64,000 bases of DNA from an uncultured Paracoccus sp. (GTDB taxonomy: Bacteria > Pseudomonadota > Alphaproteobacteria > Rhodobacterales > Rhodobacteraceae). Positions 1 to 9,760 of the stretch are shown in pieces. The stretch spans positions 248,001 to 312,000 of the forward strand of contig NZ_CANMEH010000002.1 of the NCBI RefSeq assembly GCF_947496875.1, read 5' to 3'. Numbering within the stretch: position 1 is the first letter of the stretch; every line of letters starts with the position of its first letter. Under the pieces are notes generated by a model. The model saw nothing but the letters and a program-made list of their open reading frames with translations. It was not told where the DNA came from and did no database searches. The position numbers and the translations under genes were made by a program.

Positions 1-131
1 GCCACGCGCCGCGTCGGGTCGTCCAGGTGCGGCACGATCCCAGCAGCGCGACAACGGTACGGCAGGTGGCGCCGATGCGACCGGCGGGCGGCCGGGTGCG
101 GCGCTGGTGGGACGGGTTGCGCGGGCGCTGA
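1..131 (+). CDS. 3' end of an unidentified gene (partial)
   Basis: One frame is open from the window edge to a TGA at 129-131. It gives about 42 residues and ends in a basic, Trp-containing stretch (RRWWDGLRGR). Almost every third codon position is G or C, as in the confirmed genes of this window, which is the only support for coding. It would converge on the EcsC-like gene with 32 bases between them. It is too short to identify and could be spurious. Confidence 0.4.
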   Translation, partial: HAPRRVVQVRHDPSSATTVRQVAPMRPAGGRVRRWWDGLRGR

Positions 132-163
132 GACGCCCCGGCGCGGCAGAGCTGGGCAGCCCG

Positions 164-970
164 TCAGGCGCGGCGCCGGGGCCTGTCGTGGCGCAGCGTC
201 TCGATGCGCAGGCGGATCGCCTCGGTCAGCGCCTCGCGCGGCAGGCCGGATTCCTGCGACAAGCGCAGCAGCCCGAAATGCACCCGCGCCAGTTCCTGGT
301 AGTAGCGGGCGAAGGTGTAGTTGATCGAGGCGCCGGCGACCGCGCCGAAGATCGGGGTCGCCTGGGCTGCCAGCTTCTGCCCCAGCACCGCGGACAGGCG
401 CGGCGCGATGCGAGCGATCAGCCCCTGCACGGTCTGGCCGGTGATCGACAGCTTGGCGGCCAGCAGGCCCAGATCGGTGCCGTCGTCATCGGCCATCGGG
501 CCGGCGGCGGCAAAGACGCGCAGCGCCTCCATCCGGATCTCGTCGCTGTCGGCGTCCAGCCCGTGTTCGGCCGCGATCTCCAGGATCCCGCGCAGCAGCA
601 TGGTGATGGTCAGCGGCAGTTCGACCATCGCGCCGGGCAGCCCGGCCAGCCCGCCGGCGGCGCCTGACACGGTCGAGGCCAGGCGGTTGAACCAGTCGCC
701 GCGGTCGCGGACCATGCGGCGCGACCGGCCGGCCGCGTAGACCGCCCGGTTCAGCCCCGACAGGGTGATGTCGTCCAGGCGATGCCGCACGAACCCGGGC
801 AGCCGTTCCATCACGGTCTGGGCGCTGCCCCCGATCGTGGCCAAGATTTCCATCCCCAGACCACCGGCGGCCAGATAGCGACGGGCCAGGCGGTCGATCT
901 CGGCGTGGACCGTCGGATCGGTGATCGGCGGCAGGATGGTCTGGCGATCAGGCAGGTCGGGTGCGGTCAT
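164..970 (-). CDS. EcsC family protein
   Basis: The 268-residue protein resembles the EcsC family, whose exact role is unknown; the family is named after a protein linked to the Bacillus Ecs ABC transporter. The middle (residues 101-130) is a Gly/Ala-rich hydrophobic segment, and a second Ala/Gly-rich segment lies near residue 205, which fits membrane association. There is no signal peptide. The ATG at 970 overlaps the end of the upstream acetyltransferase gene by 23 bases, so the two are probably cotranscribed. The family call comes from overall pattern, not from catalytic residues. Confidence 0.75.
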   Translation of the reverse strand: MTAPDLPDRQTILPPITDPTVHAEIDRLARRYLAAGGLGMEILATIGGSAQTVMERLPGFVRHRLDDITLSGLNRAVYAAGRSRRMVRDRGDWFNRLASTVSGAAGGLAGLPGAMVELPLTITMLLRGILEIAAEHGLDADSDEIRMEALRVFAAAGPMADDDGTDLGLLAAKLSITGQTVQGLIARIAPRLSAVLGQKLAAQATPIFGAVAGASINYTFARYYQELARVHFGLLRLSQESGLPREALTEAIRLRIETLRHDRPRRRA

Positions 971-1544
971 GGGCGGGCTCCTTCAACGGGTGGACCTCGG
1001 TGCAGGCCGGCGGCGGTGCAGAGCCGTCGATCTCGGCCAGCGCGGCGTGAACCTGCGGCGAGGTCTCGCGGACCACGGCACCGCGCACATCAACCCAGGC
1101 GCCGGGGATCAGTTCCAGCCCCAGCACCCGCTCGGGATTGGTGGGCGGGGGCATCACCACGCCGTCCAGCTTGGCAAACCCGAACCGCGCGTAATAAGGG
1201 GCGTCACCCACCAGCATCACCCGCTGCCACCCGATCGCGGCCGCGCGCGACAGGCTTTCGCGCATCAGCAGGCCGCCCAGCCCCTCGCCCTGAACGGTGG
1301 GATGCACGGCCACGGGCCCCAGCAGCAGCACCGGCCGGTCATCCACCCGCACCGGCCAGAACCGGATCGCGGCGACCACGGCGTCGGATCCGTCACGCAG
1401 GCACAGGCACAGCGGCGCGACCATCGGGACCCCGTCGCGCAGCCGGTACGAACTTAGCGCGGTGCGCCCCGGCCCGAAGCAAAGGTCCATCAGCGCCTCG
1501 ATCTCGGGCGTGTCCTGGTCCGTTTCGGGGCACAGCTCGTACAT
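948..1544 (-). CDS. GNAT family N-acetyltransferase (YhbS-like)
   Basis: A 198-residue acetyl-CoA-dependent acyltransferase of unknown substrate. The GNAT core is visible: strand-rich residues 43-82, then the acetyl-CoA pyrophosphate loop QGEGLGG at 85-91, and a YYARFGF motif in the second half as in YhbS-type enzymes. The frame stays open far upstream, but the ATG at 1544 has a good ribosome site (AAAGGGGA) and matches where the family begins. The reading frame overlaps the EcsC-like gene by 23 bases. It is transcribed away from the flavin reductase gene, with a 144-bp promoter region between them. Confidence 0.85.
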   Translation of the reverse strand: MYELCPETDQDTPEIEALMDLCFGPGRTALSSYRLRDGVPMVAPLCLCLRDGSDAVVAAIRFWPVRVDDRPVLLLGPVAVHPTVQGEGLGGLLMRESLSRAAAIGWQRVMLVGDAPYYARFGFAKLDGVVMPPPTNPERVLGLELIPGAWVDVRGAVVRETSPQVHAALAEIDGSAPPPACTEVHPLKEPAHDRTRPA

Positions 1545-1688
1545 CCGGTCCCCTTTCGCGGGTGGCGGCGTGGTTATCACCCGGGCCGCGGCGATCAACC
1601 GGAAAAACGCCGGCGGCGGTCCGGCCGGTGTTGTCGCGCCGGTCCCGGCCCGCCAGTATGCGCCCGCAACGAGGAGGTCGCCCCCGCC

Positions 1689-2285
1689 ATGTTCTATCGC
1701 CCCGAAAACGGCCACGGCATGCCGCACAACCCGTGGAACGCCATCGTCGCCCCCCGGCCGATCGGCTGGATTTCCACGCGCGGGCGGCTGGGCGACAACC
1801 TGGCCCCCTATTCGTTCTTCAACGCCACCGCCTATGTGCCGCCGCAGGTGATGTTCGCGTCCACAGGGGCCAAGCAGGACCGCGCCGGTACCAAGGACAC
1901 GGTCGCGCAGATCGCCGAGACGCGGGTGTTCTGCGTCAACATCGCCGACCACGCGCTGAAGGACCAGATGAACGCCTCGACTGCGGCTTTTCCAGCCGGG
2001 GTGAACGAATTCGACGCCGCCGGCATCGCCGAGGCCGAGTGCGACACGATCGACTGCCCGCGGGTGCGCGACGCGGCCGCTTCGCTGGAATGCCGGGCCA
2101 CGCGGATCATGCGGCAGGCCGGCGAGGCCAACTGGCTGGTGCTGGGCGTCGTCACCGGCATCCATCTGCGCGACGACTGCATCGTCGACGGCCGCTTCGA
2201 CCTGCGCGCGACCGGCTGGCTGGCCCGGATGGGGTACAAGGACTATGCCCGCGTCACCGACACCTTCGAGATGGAACGCCCATGA
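1689..2285 (+). CDS. Flavin reductase family protein (FMN-binding split barrel)
   Basis: The 198-residue protein belongs to the flavin reductase-like FMN-binding family, which passes electrons from NAD(P)H to FMN or acts as a small flavoprotein. The family N-terminus is clear, with the PRPIGWIST flavin-binding segment at residues 23-31 followed by a [10 protein letters not shown] segment. The natural partner cannot be told from sequence. Its TGA overlaps the ATG of apt (ATGA), so the two are translationally coupled, although no metabolic link is obvious. Confidence 0.85.
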   Translation: MFYRPENGHGMPHNPWNAIVAPRPIGWISTRGRLGDNLAPYSFFNATAYVPPQVMFASTGAKQDRAGTKDTVAQIAETRVFCVNIADHALKDQMNASTAAFPAGVNEFDAAGIAEAECDTIDCPRVRDAAASLECRATRIMRQAGEANWLVLGVVTGIHLRDDCIVDGRFDLRATGWLARMGYKDYARVTDTFEMERP

Positions 2286-2836
2286 GCATCGCGCCGCGGC
2301 AAGTGCAGAAGACGGTCAAGGACTATATCCGCAACATCGTGGATTTCCCGCACGAGGGCATCATCTTTCGCGACGTGACGACGCTGTTCGCCGACGCGCG
2401 GGGGTTCCGCATGGCGGTCGACCAGCTGCTGGCGCCCTATGCGGGCATGCGGATCGACAAGGTCGTGGGGCTGGAGGCCCGCGGTTTCGTGCTGGGCGGC
2501 GCGGTCGCGCACCAGCTGTCCACCGGCTTCGTGCCGATCCGGAAAAAGGGAAAGCTGCCGGGCGCGGTGTTGAGCCAGGCCTACACGCTGGAATACGGCG
2601 AGGCGGTGATGGAGATCCATGACGACGCGCTGGCGCAGGGCGACCGGGTGCTGATCGTGGACGACCTGCTGGCAACCGGCGGCACGGCCGAGGCGGGGAT
2701 CCGGCTGTGCCGGCGGCTGGGTGCCGAGGTGGTCGGCGCGGCCTTTGTCGTCGACCTGCCCGAACTGGGCGGCCGCGGCGTGGTCGAGCGCACCGGCGTC
2801 GACGTGCATGTGCTGTGCGAATTCGACGGCGCGTGA
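2282..2836 (+). CDS. apt: Adenine phosphoribosyltransferase
   Basis: Salvages adenine to AMP using PRPP, in the cytoplasm. The 184-residue length is normal. The type I phosphoribosyltransferase PRPP motif [13 protein letters not shown] sits at residues 123-135, the N-terminal [10 protein letters not shown] segment at 22-31 is typical of Apt, and [10 protein letters not shown] at 63-72 forms part of the purine pocket. The ATG at 2282 overlaps the stop of the flavin reductase gene. Its TGA (2834-2836) directly abuts the stop codon of the convergent transporter gene, leaving no intergenic base. Confidence 0.95.
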   Translation: MSIAPRQVQKTVKDYIRNIVDFPHEGIIFRDVTTLFADARGFRMAVDQLLAPYAGMRIDKVVGLEARGFVLGGAVAHQLSTGFVPIRKKGKLPGAVLSQAYTLEYGEAVMEIHDDALAQGDRVLIVDDLLATGGTAEAGIRLCRRLGAEVVGAAFVVDLPELGGRGVVERTGVDVHVLCEFDGA

Positions 2837-3286
2837 TCAGGCGGCCGACCCGCGCGAAGGGGCCGGCGGGCTGGTCGCCGGCAGCGGAAAGACCCGGTCA
2901 TAGGCCCAGTTGAAGCCGTAGCCATAGACCACGTAGAACGCCGCGATCCCGATATCGAGCAGGAAGGCCTGCCACAGCGTCACGCCCAGCACCCAGGCGA
3001 CGAAGGGCAGCAGCAGGACCAGCAGCCCGGCCTCGAACAGGACGGCGTGGACGGCGCGGATCGGATGGGTCTTGGCCACGCTGCCCCGCAGGCGCAGCAT
3101 CGCGCGGTCGAACAGCCAGTTGTAGACATAGTTCCAGATGGTCGCGACCACCGAGGACACGACGCCGATCACGCCCAGCGCGTGCAGGTCTAACCCGGTC
3201 AGCAGCGTGGCGCCGCCGACCATCAGGATCAGTCCGAACACCTCGAACAGGATGGCGTGGCGGATACGGTCGGAAGTGGTGCGCAT
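2837..3286 (-). CDS. PACE-type (AceI-like) efflux transporter
   Basis: The 149-residue inner-membrane protein has four hydrophobic helices arranged as two similar halves, the pattern of the bacterial transmembrane pair family that includes the chlorhexidine exporter AceI. Both halves carry an R-x-x-HA-x-x-FE motif (residues 9-15 and about 72-81) followed by an aromatic (W/Y)NY-x-x-N-x-x-(F/Y)D motif. Glu15 corresponds to the conserved proton-coupling acid in the first helix. The frame extends upstream, but the ATG at 3286 starts at the conserved N-terminus. Substrate inferred only from the family. Confidence 0.88.
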   Translation of the reverse strand: MRTTSDRIRHAILFEVFGLILMVGGATLLTGLDLHALGVIGVVSSVVATIWNYVYNWLFDRAMLRLRGSVAKTHPIRAVHAVLFEAGLLVLLLPFVAWVLGVTLWQAFLLDIGIAAFYVVYGYGFNWAYDRVFPLPATSPPAPSRGSAA

Positions 3287-3396
3287 GGCTGGTCCGTTCT
3301 TCGACGGGCCGTCCCGTTCCGCTGCCTCCCAAGGATGGGGAGATCGTCCATCTGCCCGTCGATATAGGCCGGAACCGGGCGGGGGCAATGCCGATG

Positions 3397-4791
3397 TCAG
3401 GCCAGCACCGCGCCGGGGTTCATGATCCCGAGCGGGTCGAGCGCGGCCTTGATCGCCCGCATGGCGGCCAGCCGCGCCGGGTCGCCCCAGCGGGCCAGAT
3501 CGGCCACCTTCATCCGGCCGACGCCGTGTTCCGCCGAAAACGATCCGTTCCGGTCCACGACCATCTGGTGCACCGCCTCCTGGATCGGAGCGCGCAGGGC
3601 GTCATACGCGTCACGCGACTGCCCGGCGGGCGCGAAGACGTTGTAGTGCAGGTTGCCATCACCCAGATGGCCGAAGCAGTTGATCCGCAGGTCGCCCATC
3701 CGCGCCAGCATCGCGCCGGCATCGTCGATGAAGCCGGCGATCTCGGACAGGGGCAGGCTGATGTCGTGGCTGACGATCGCCCCGACCCGGCGATTGGCTT
3801 CGGGCAGATGTTCGCGCAGCGACCAGAACTCGGCGGCCTGCGTCCCCGATTGCGCCAACGCACCGTCGGTCACCAGCCCCGCCTCCATCGCCGCGGTCAG
3901 CAGGCCCTCGAGCGCCTGATCGGCCGGCAGATCGGCCGGCAGCGACAGTTCGATCAGCACCGACCACGCAACCCCAGGCAGCGGCTGGCGGATCTCGGGC
4001 AGGGTTTCGGCCAGAAACTGCAGCCCCTGCCCGCCGATCAGCTCGAACGCGGTCACGCCGCCGGCCAGCCGCCGATTGGCCAGGTTCAGCAGCGCCAGCG
4101 CCGCCGCCGGGTCGGGGACCGCCAGCATCGCCGTGGCGACCTGGGCCGGGCGCGGCACCAGGCGCAGCGACGCGGCGGTGATGATCCCCAGTGTTCCCTC
4201 GGCCCCGATCAGCAGATCGCGGATGTCGTAGCCGGTGTTGTCCTTGCGCAGCCGCTTGAGGTCCCGCATGACGCTGCCGTCGGGCAACACCGCCTCGATC
4301 CCCAGGCACAGCGCCCGGGCATTGCCCCAGCGCAGAACCGCGACGCCGCCGGCGTTGGCCGCGAGGATGCCGCCGATCTGGGCGGTGCCCTGGCTGGCCA
4401 GCGCCAGCGGGAACAGCCGGTCCTGCGCCTGCGCCGCGTCGCGGACTTGCTGCAGCGTGGCGCCGGCCTCGGCCACCATCACGTCCTCGTCCGGCCACAG
4501 GTCGCGGATCCGCGTCATCCGCTCCAGCGACAGGATCAGCGGGACCGGACCTTCGGGCAGCACCGCGCCCGCGACCAGCCCTGTGCCGCCCCCGCGCGCC
4601 ACGATGCCCACCCGCGCCCGGGCGCAGGCCCGCACCACTTCGGCCACCTCGTCCACGGTGCGGGGCGCCGCCACCAGCCCCCCCTGCCCCCGATAGCGGC
4701 CGCGCGGATCGTCGAGATAGCGATCCTCCAGCGGGCGCAGGACATCCGGCGGCAGCAGCGCGGCCAAGGCGTCGTCGGCGGGGTTCAGCAT
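3397..4791 (-). CDS. FAD-linked 2-hydroxyacid oxidase/dehydrogenase (D-2-hydroxyglutarate or D-lactate dehydrogenase type)
   Basis: A 464-residue flavoprotein of the VAO/GlcD superfamily that would oxidise a D-2-hydroxyacid. The FAD-binding loop GGGTGLVAGA is at residues 67-76, a second FAD segment with GAEGTLGI lies near residue 190, and the C-terminal domain shows CFGHLGDGN and AEHGVGRMK, the metal- and substrate-binding signatures of the D-2-hydroxyglutarate/D-lactate branch. The ATG at 4791 is chosen because GGAGGAGAC lies just upstream; an in-frame ATG five codons earlier lacks this. The gene follows the acetyltransferase on the same strand after 53 bp. Confidence 0.88.
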   Translation of the reverse strand: MLNPADDALAALLPPDVLRPLEDRYLDDPRGRYRGQGGLVAAPRTVDEVAEVVRACARARVGIVARGGGTGLVAGAVLPEGPVPLILSLERMTRIRDLWPDEDVMVAEAGATLQQVRDAAQAQDRLFPLALASQGTAQIGGILAANAGGVAVLRWGNARALCLGIEAVLPDGSVMRDLKRLRKDNTGYDIRDLLIGAEGTLGIITAASLRLVPRPAQVATAMLAVPDPAAALALLNLANRRLAGGVTAFELIGGQGLQFLAETLPEIRQPLPGVAWSVLIELSLPADLPADQALEGLLTAAMEAGLVTDGALAQSGTQAAEFWSLREHLPEANRRVGAIVSHDISLPLSEIAGFIDDAGAMLARMGDLRINCFGHLGDGNLHYNVFAPAGQSRDAYDALRAPIQEAVHQMVVDRNGSFSAEHGVGRMKVADLARWGDPARLAAMRAIKAALDPLGIMNPGAVLA

Positions 4792-4844
4792 CGTCTCCTC
4801 CTGCAACCGGGCCTGATCGGTTCACGCGGGCCGAAGCCCGCTGG

Positions 4845-5426
4845 TCAGCGCGCCTCGGTGCGGCCGCGCCGGTCGCTGCGCAGGATGGAATACAGCACGT
4901 GGTTGCGCCAGCGGCCATTGATCTGCAGATAGCTCTGGGCCACGCCCTCGTACTTGAAGCCGACCTTTTCCAGCACCCCGCGCGAGGCGGTGTTTTCCGG
5001 CAGGCAGGCGGCCTCGATGCGGCTGAGATCCAAGGACCCGAAGGCATGCGCCACCACGCCCGCGATGGCTTCGCGCATGTAGCCCTGCCGCGCGAACGGG
5101 GCGCCGATCCAGTAGCCCAGCGTCCCCATCTGCGCCGGTCCCCGGCGGATGTTGTCCAGGGTAATGGCGCCCAGCAGCACGCCGTCGTGACGGACCATGA
5201 ACAGGGGCAGCGACGTCAGCTTGCGGCTGGCGCGATGCGCCCAGTAGACCCGGTTGGTGAAGGATCGCCGAGTCAGATGATCCTGGTGCCAGACCGGTTC
5301 CCATGGGGTCAGGAACACCCGGCTTTCAAGCCGCAGCGCCGTCCAGGCGCCGAAATCGCCATGGGCGGGCAGCCGCAGCACCATCCTGTCGGTGATCAGC
5401 CGAGGGGCGCTGCGGCGCCGGAACAT
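4845..5426 (-). CDS. GNAT family N-acetyltransferase (RimJ/RimL type)
   Basis: The 193-residue protein resembles the RimJ/RimL group, which acetylates N-termini of ribosomal or other proteins. Visible features are the opening TDRMVLRLP segment (residues 12-20), the acetyl-CoA loop around ARQGYMREA (residues 111-119) and the family-typical NTASRGVLEKVGF near residue 145. The ATG at 5426 overlaps the stop codon of the M16 peptidase gene by one base, so it is the last member of the thrC-peptidase unit or leads into the oxidase gene. Substrate unknown. Confidence 0.88.
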   Translation of the reverse strand: MFRRRSAPRLITDRMVLRLPAHGDFGAWTALRLESRVFLTPWEPVWHQDHLTRRSFTNRVYWAHRASRKLTSLPLFMVRHDGVLLGAITLDNIRRGPAQMGTLGYWIGAPFARQGYMREAIAGVVAHAFGSLDLSRIEAACLPENTASRGVLEKVGFKYEGVAQSYLQINGRWRNHVLYSILRSDRRGRTEAR

Positions 5427-6691
5427 CAGGCGGCAAGCCGTTCTGCCAGCCTGTCCAGCGTCGGCGCCTTGCGAACCGGACCATAAAGCGCCAGGGCCGG
5501 CCTCGCGGCGGCGATCGCGCGCACCGCATGGTCGCGCACGTCGGCGGCGGTGACCGCGTCGATGCTGGCCGCGACCTCGGCCGCGTCGGGCACCCGACCC
5601 CAGATCGCCAGCGCCCGGGCCATGCGTTCGGCCTGCGAGGACGGGCTTTCCAGCCCCATCAGCAGGCTGGCCTTCAACTGGGCGCGGGCGCGCGCGACCT
5701 CTGCCTCGGAGACGTCGTCGGCGGCGCGCCGGATCTCGTCGATGGTCAGATGTGCCAGATCGGCGATCTGGTCGGCCGACGTGCCGGCATAGATCGTCAC
5801 CATACCGGTGTCGTCGTGAAAACCGGACTGCGCAAAGATCGTGTAGCAGAGGCCGCGTTCCTCGCGCAGGGTCTGGAACAGGCGCGACGACATGCCCCCG
5901 CCCAGCGTCGCGGTCCAGATCTGGGCCGGATAGAAATCGTCCGCCCGATAACCCGGCCCCTCGAAGGCGAGGGCGAAATGGGCCTGCTCAAGACGCTTGA
6001 TGCGGCGCGATTCGGCCCCCTGCCAGCGGGCGGGTTCGCGCGTGCCGCCGATCACCGGCGACAGATGCCCGAAGATCTCGCCCGCCTGCGCGACAATGAC
6101 GTCGTGATCGACCGAGCCGGCCGCCGACAGGATCATCTGCCCGGGTCCGTAATGTTCGGCCACGAAGCCGGCCAGATCGTCGCGCGAAAACCCCGACACC
6201 CGCTGCGCGGGGCCCAGGATGGTGCGGCCGATCGGCTGGTCCGGGTAGGCCGCCTCCTGCAGCCAGTCGAAGATCACGTCGTCGGGGGTGTCCAGCGACT
6301 GGCCGATTTCCTGCAGGATCACGCCGCGCTCGACCTCGATCTCGCGCGGATCGAAGGCGGGGTTCAGGACGATGTCGCCGATCACGTCCATGGCCAGCGG
6401 CACGTCCGCGGCCAGCACCCGGGCATAATAGGCGGTCACGTCGCGGGATGTATAGGCGTTGATGTAGCCGCCCACATCCTCGATCGTCTCGGCGATCTGC
6501 AGGGCGGTGCGCCGCGCCGTGCCCTTGAAGGCCATGTGTTCGAGGAAATGCGCGATCCCGTTCTGGTCGGGGCGTTCGTCGCGCCCTCCGGCACCGACCC
6601 AGACGCCGACGCTGGCGGAATGCAGGCCGGGCATGGTGCGGGTGACGATGCGCAGCCCGTTCGAAAGGGTGGTGATCTGGACGTCGCTCAA
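5426..6691 (-). CDS. M16 family zinc peptidase (processing-peptidase type)
   Basis: The 421-residue protease is of the mitochondrial-processing-peptidase beta type found in alphaproteobacteria. The inverted zinc motif HFLEH is at residues 48-52 and the third zinc ligand, Glu in ERGVILQEIGQ, near residue 128, so it should be active. There is no signal peptide. The start is a TTG at 6691, which overlaps the stop of thrC; GGAG lies seven bases upstream and translation begins at the conserved SDVQITTLSNGLR segment. Physiological substrates are unknown. The thrC-M16-acetyltransferase order is typical of Rhodobacterales. Confidence 0.92.
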   Translation of the reverse strand: MSDVQITTLSNGLRIVTRTMPGLHSASVGVWVGAGGRDERPDQNGIAHFLEHMAFKGTARRTALQIAETIEDVGGYINAYTSRDVTAYYARVLAADVPLAMDVIGDIVLNPAFDPREIEVERGVILQEIGQSLDTPDDVIFDWLQEAAYPDQPIGRTILGPAQRVSGFSRDDLAGFVAEHYGPGQMILSAAGSVDHDVIVAQAGEIFGHLSPVIGGTREPARWQGAESRRIKRLEQAHFALAFEGPGYRADDFYPAQIWTATLGGGMSSRLFQTLREERGLCYTIFAQSGFHDDTGMVTIYAGTSADQIADLAHLTIDEIRRAADDVSEAEVARARAQLKASLLMGLESPSSQAERMARALAIWGRVPDAAEVAASIDAVTAADVRDHAVRAIAAARPALALYGPVRKAPTLDRLAERLAA

Positions 6692-8076
6692 GCTGTTCTC
6701 CGTTCGAGAATCAGCGACTTAAGCGCATCCTTGTCGTTTTCAACCCGGCTGACCCGTTCCGGCAGATCGAACAGCCGGCCCATGTGCGGCGGCAGCGCCG
6801 GGCGCAGGCCGATCGCCTGTTCGACCGCATCGGGAAACTTGGCCGGGTGGGCGGTCGCCAGCGTGACCATCGGCGTGCCGGGCCGCAGGTGACGGCTCGC
6901 CACCTCGATGCCCACGGCGGTATGGGGGCAGACGATCTGTTCGGTTGCGGCGCGCACCCGGGCGATGGTGGCGATGGTCTCGGGTTCCGACACGCTGCCC
7001 GAGTCGTAGAGTTCGCGCAGATGCTGCAGCGCCCCCTGGCTGATCCGGAAGCCGCCGGATTTCAGCTCCTCCATCAACTGGGCCACGGCGCCGGCGTCCC
7101 CGTCATGCGCGTAGAACAGCGCGCGCTCGAAATTCGAGCTGACCTGGATGTCCATCGAGGGCGAGATCGAGGGTTCGACCCGGCCCACGCGGTAGTCTCC
7201 GGTGGTCAGGGCGCGGTCCAGGATGTCGTTCTGGTTGGTCGCGATCACCAGCCGGTCGATCGGAAGCCCCATCTGCCGCGCGATCGTGCCCGCGAAGATG
7301 TCGCCGAAATTGCCGGTCGGCACGGTGAAGCTGACCGCGCGATGCGGCGCCCCGAGCGAAACCGCCGCGGTGAAGTAATAGACAACCTGGGCCAGCACGC
7401 GGGCCCAATTGATGCTGTTCACCCCGGCGAGCCCCGTCGCGTCGCGGAACGCGTGGTCGTTGAACAGGTCCTTCAACCGTGCCTGCGCGTCATCGAAGGT
7501 CCCGTCGATCGCCAGCGCGTGGACATTCGCCTCGTCCGGGGTGGTCATCTGCCGGCGCTGCACCTCGCTGACCCGGCCATGCGGATACAGGATGAACACA
7601 TCGACATTGGGCAGGCCGCGAAACGCCTCGATCGCCGCGCTGCCGGTATCGCCGGAGGTCGCGCCGACGATCGTGATCCGCCGGCCCTCGCGCGACAGCG
7701 CGATCTGGAACAGCTGGCCGATCAGCTGCATCGCGAAGTCCTTGAACGCCAGCGTCGGGCCGTGGAACAGTTCCAGCAGGAAATGACCCGGACCAAGCTG
7801 CACCAGCGGTGCACGCGCCGCATGGCGGAAGCCCTGATAGGCGCGACGGATTGCGTCGCGCAGTTCCGTTTCCGAAAAGCTTTCGGCGACGAAGGGCTGC
7901 ATGACCCGGTACGCGGCTTCCTCGTAGGGCACGCCTTCCAGCCCGGCAATGTCGTCCGGCGTCATCTGCGGCACCAAATGGGGGACGTACAGCCCCCCGT
8001 CCCGGGCCAGTCCCGTCATCATCGCCTCGGCAAAAGGGAGGATCGGGGCAGTCCCGCGGGTCGAGATGTAGTTCAT
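6688..8076 (-). CDS. thrC: Threonine synthase
   Basis: Converts O-phosphohomoserine and water to threonine and phosphate with pyridoxal phosphate. At 462 residues it is of the longer type found in Proteobacteria and yeast. The PLP lysine is in LAFKDFAMQ (Lys112), and the phosphate-binding SGDTGSAA loop lies near residues 147-154. The N-terminus MNYISTRG is family-typical. It lies 25 bp downstream of surf1 on the same strand and overlaps the M16 peptidase start by four bases, so it is probably read as part of the long coxB-to-peptidase unit. Confidence 0.96.
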   Translation of the reverse strand: MNYISTRGTAPILPFAEAMMTGLARDGGLYVPHLVPQMTPDDIAGLEGVPYEEAAYRVMQPFVAESFSETELRDAIRRAYQGFRHAARAPLVQLGPGHFLLELFHGPTLAFKDFAMQLIGQLFQIALSREGRRITIVGATSGDTGSAAIEAFRGLPNVDVFILYPHGRVSEVQRRQMTTPDEANVHALAIDGTFDDAQARLKDLFNDHAFRDATGLAGVNSINWARVLAQVVYYFTAAVSLGAPHRAVSFTVPTGNFGDIFAGTIARQMGLPIDRLVIATNQNDILDRALTTGDYRVGRVEPSISPSMDIQVSSNFERALFYAHDGDAGAVAQLMEELKSGGFRISQGALQHLRELYDSGSVSEPETIATIARVRAATEQIVCPHTAVGIEVASRHLRPGTPMVTLATAHPAKFPDAVEQAIGLRPALPPHMGRLFDLPERVSRVENDKDALKSLILERRTA

Positions 8077-8101
8077 GCAAATTCCTGAAGCTGGCAGCAG
8101 G

Positions 8102-8773
8102 TCAGAACCGGCGCTGCCTGATACGCCAGATCAGCGCCCCTGTCATCCCCGCCCATGTTGCCGCCAGCAGGAACCACTGGACGGCATAGGACAGGTGACT
8201 GTTGGGAATTCCGGTGATCGACACGGGGATAGGGGTCACGCCCTGCGCATCGCCGCCGACCGCGCTCGCGACGATCAGCACCGGCTCGGTATCCAGCTGC
8301 GCGGCCATCGCCGGCACGTCGCGGGCGAACCAGATCCCTTCGTCAAGGTTGGGGGCCGGGGTCGCGCTGCCCAGTTCGTCGGGCCAGTGCAGGTTGCCAT
8401 TGACCCGCATACGGGTCGCGGGCCTGGGGTCGTGCCGCGCATCCTGGGGCACGAAGCCGCGATCGATCATCACCCGCCGGCCGTCATCGGTCACGAAGCC
8501 CGAGATGACGTTGTACCCGCCGCCCCGCTCGCGCGTGCCCGACAGCACCAAGATCTCGGCGCCGGTCGTCGTGCCGGTGACCGTGATAGCCTGGTACTTC
8601 ATCGTGGGGTCGACCGTCGCCGGCAGCGCCACCGGCGCGGCGGCGATGCCCTCGGCGATCTCGGCCAGCACCGCCTGCTTCCACTCATGGCGCTGCAGCT
8701 GCCAGAACCCGAGGCTCATCAGGATGGCGGTGCCGACGATGCCGAGGATCAGGGGGGCGATGATCCGGCGCAT
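8102..8773 (-). CDS. surf1: SURF1 family cytochrome oxidase biogenesis protein
   Basis: The 223-residue inner-membrane protein helps insert haem a into cytochrome c oxidase. It has one membrane helix at each end (residues about 5-22 and 195-215) around a periplasmic domain, the GFWQLQRHEWK segment at 22-32 that follows the first helix, and the C-terminal HLSYAVQWF motif typical of SURF1. The frame stays open upstream through the terminator behind coxC, so the ATG at 8773 is preferred. Its position after coxC fits its role, though the hairpin at 8864-8887 suggests it is transcribed less than coxC or has its own promoter. Confidence 0.92.
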   Translation of the reverse strand: MRRIIAPLILGIVGTAILMSLGFWQLQRHEWKQAVLAEIAEGIAAAPVALPATVDPTMKYQAITVTGTTTGAEILVLSGTRERGGGYNVISGFVTDDGRRVMIDRGFVPQDARHDPRPATRMRVNGNLHWPDELGSATPAPNLDEGIWFARDVPAMAAQLDTEPVLIVASAVGGDAQGVTPIPVSITGIPNSHLSYAVQWFLLAATWAGMTGALIWRIRQRRF

Positions 8774-8853
8774 CAGGTCGTCGCCCCGTGGGTCGTGGGC
8801 ACCCTTGCCGGTGCATCGGAGGGGCTGCTGGAACTGCTCACGGGGCTGCACCG

Positions 8854-8887
8854 AAACGAAAATGCGCGCGGGCCGCAACCCGCGCGC
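8854..8887 (-). terminator. Rho-independent terminator after coxC
   Basis: Read on the minus strand, a perfect 9-bp GC stem (GCGCGCGGG at 8864-8872 paired with 8879-8887) around a six-base loop is followed by ATTTTCGTTT. It lies 22 bp past the coxC stop and before surf1, so it probably limits readthrough into surf1-thrC. Confidence 0.8.
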
Positions 8888-8909
8888 GCCACAGACGAGA
8901 AGGGTCGGA

Positions 8910-9731
8910 TCAACGGCCCCAGATATATATCGCGGCAAACAGGAACAGCCACACCACGTCGACGAAGTGCCAGTACCAGGCGGCCGCCTCGAACCCGATG
9001 TGATTGTCCTGAGTCATCTGCCCGCGGCTCATCCGCAGCATCACCACGAACAGGAAGATCGTGCCGATGATCACGTGGAACCCGTGGAACCCGGTCGCCA
9101 TGAAGAACACGCCGCCATAGACCGTGTCGGACAGCCCGAACGCCGCGTGGCTGTATTCGTAGGCCTGCAGGATGGTGAAGGCGACGCCAAGGATCACCGC
9201 CACGATCAGCCCGTTGATGGCCGTGCGGCGGTCGTTCTCGTGCACGAAGGCGTGGTGGGCCCAGGTCACCGCGACGCCCGACAACAGCAGGATCAGCGTG
9301 TTTATCAGCGGCAGGTGCCACGGGTCGAAGGTCTCGATCCCCTCGGGCGGCCAGATCCCGTCCTTGATCGGGCTCATCTCGCCCATCGGGTACATGGCAT
9401 GCTTGAAGAAGGCCCAGAACCAGGCGGCAAAGAACATCACTTCGGAGATGATGAACAGGATCACGCCATATTGCAGGCCGATCCGCACCACGGGCGTGTG
9501 GTCGCCGGTGTTGCCCTCGTGGGTGACGTCGCTCCACCAGCCATACATGGTGTACAGCACCACCAGCAGGCCCAGCGCGAACTGCCACCAGACCGGCAGG
9601 CCGCCGATCAGGGTCTCGCCCTTCATCCAGAACACGCCACCGGTGAGCATGACAAAGGCGCCGATCGCCCCGATGAACGGCCACAGCGACGGTGTGAGGA
9701 TGTGGTAATCGTGGTTTTTCGCGTGCGCCAT
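8910..9731 (-). CDS. coxC: Cytochrome c oxidase subunit III
   Basis: Structural subunit III of the aa3-type cytochrome c oxidase in the inner membrane. The 273 residues form the usual seven helices, beginning with the short [12 protein letters not shown] leader and ending with [14 protein letters not shown], the subunit III signature in the last helix. The internal EV-x-FF-x-W(A/F)FF segment of helix three is also present. The gene lies 29 bp downstream of ctaG in the cta cluster. An intrinsic terminator follows it. Confidence 0.97.
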   Translation of the reverse strand: MAHAKNHDYHILTPSLWPFIGAIGAFVMLTGGVFWMKGETLIGGLPVWWQFALGLLVVLYTMYGWWSDVTHEGNTGDHTPVVRIGLQYGVILFIISEVMFFAAWFWAFFKHAMYPMGEMSPIKDGIWPPEGIETFDPWHLPLINTLILLLSGVAVTWAHHAFVHENDRRTAINGLIVAVILGVAFTILQAYEYSHAAFGLSDTVYGGVFFMATGFHGFHVIIGTIFLFVVMLRMSRGQMTQDNHIGFEAAAWYWHFVDVVWLFLFAAIYIWGR

Positions 9732-9760
9732 GCGCGGGCTCCCTGCTGTGGTCGGTGGTT

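Noticed and set aside
782..2281. Long plus-strand open frame running in frame into apt
   Set aside because: It lies antisense to the EcsC-like and acetyltransferase genes and out of frame with the flavin reductase; its translation is Arg/Pro-rich with no family features. Only the apt part is real.
3388..4932. 514-codon plus-strand open frame
   Set aside because: Antisense shadow of the FAD-linked oxidase, whose motifs and ribosome site are clear.
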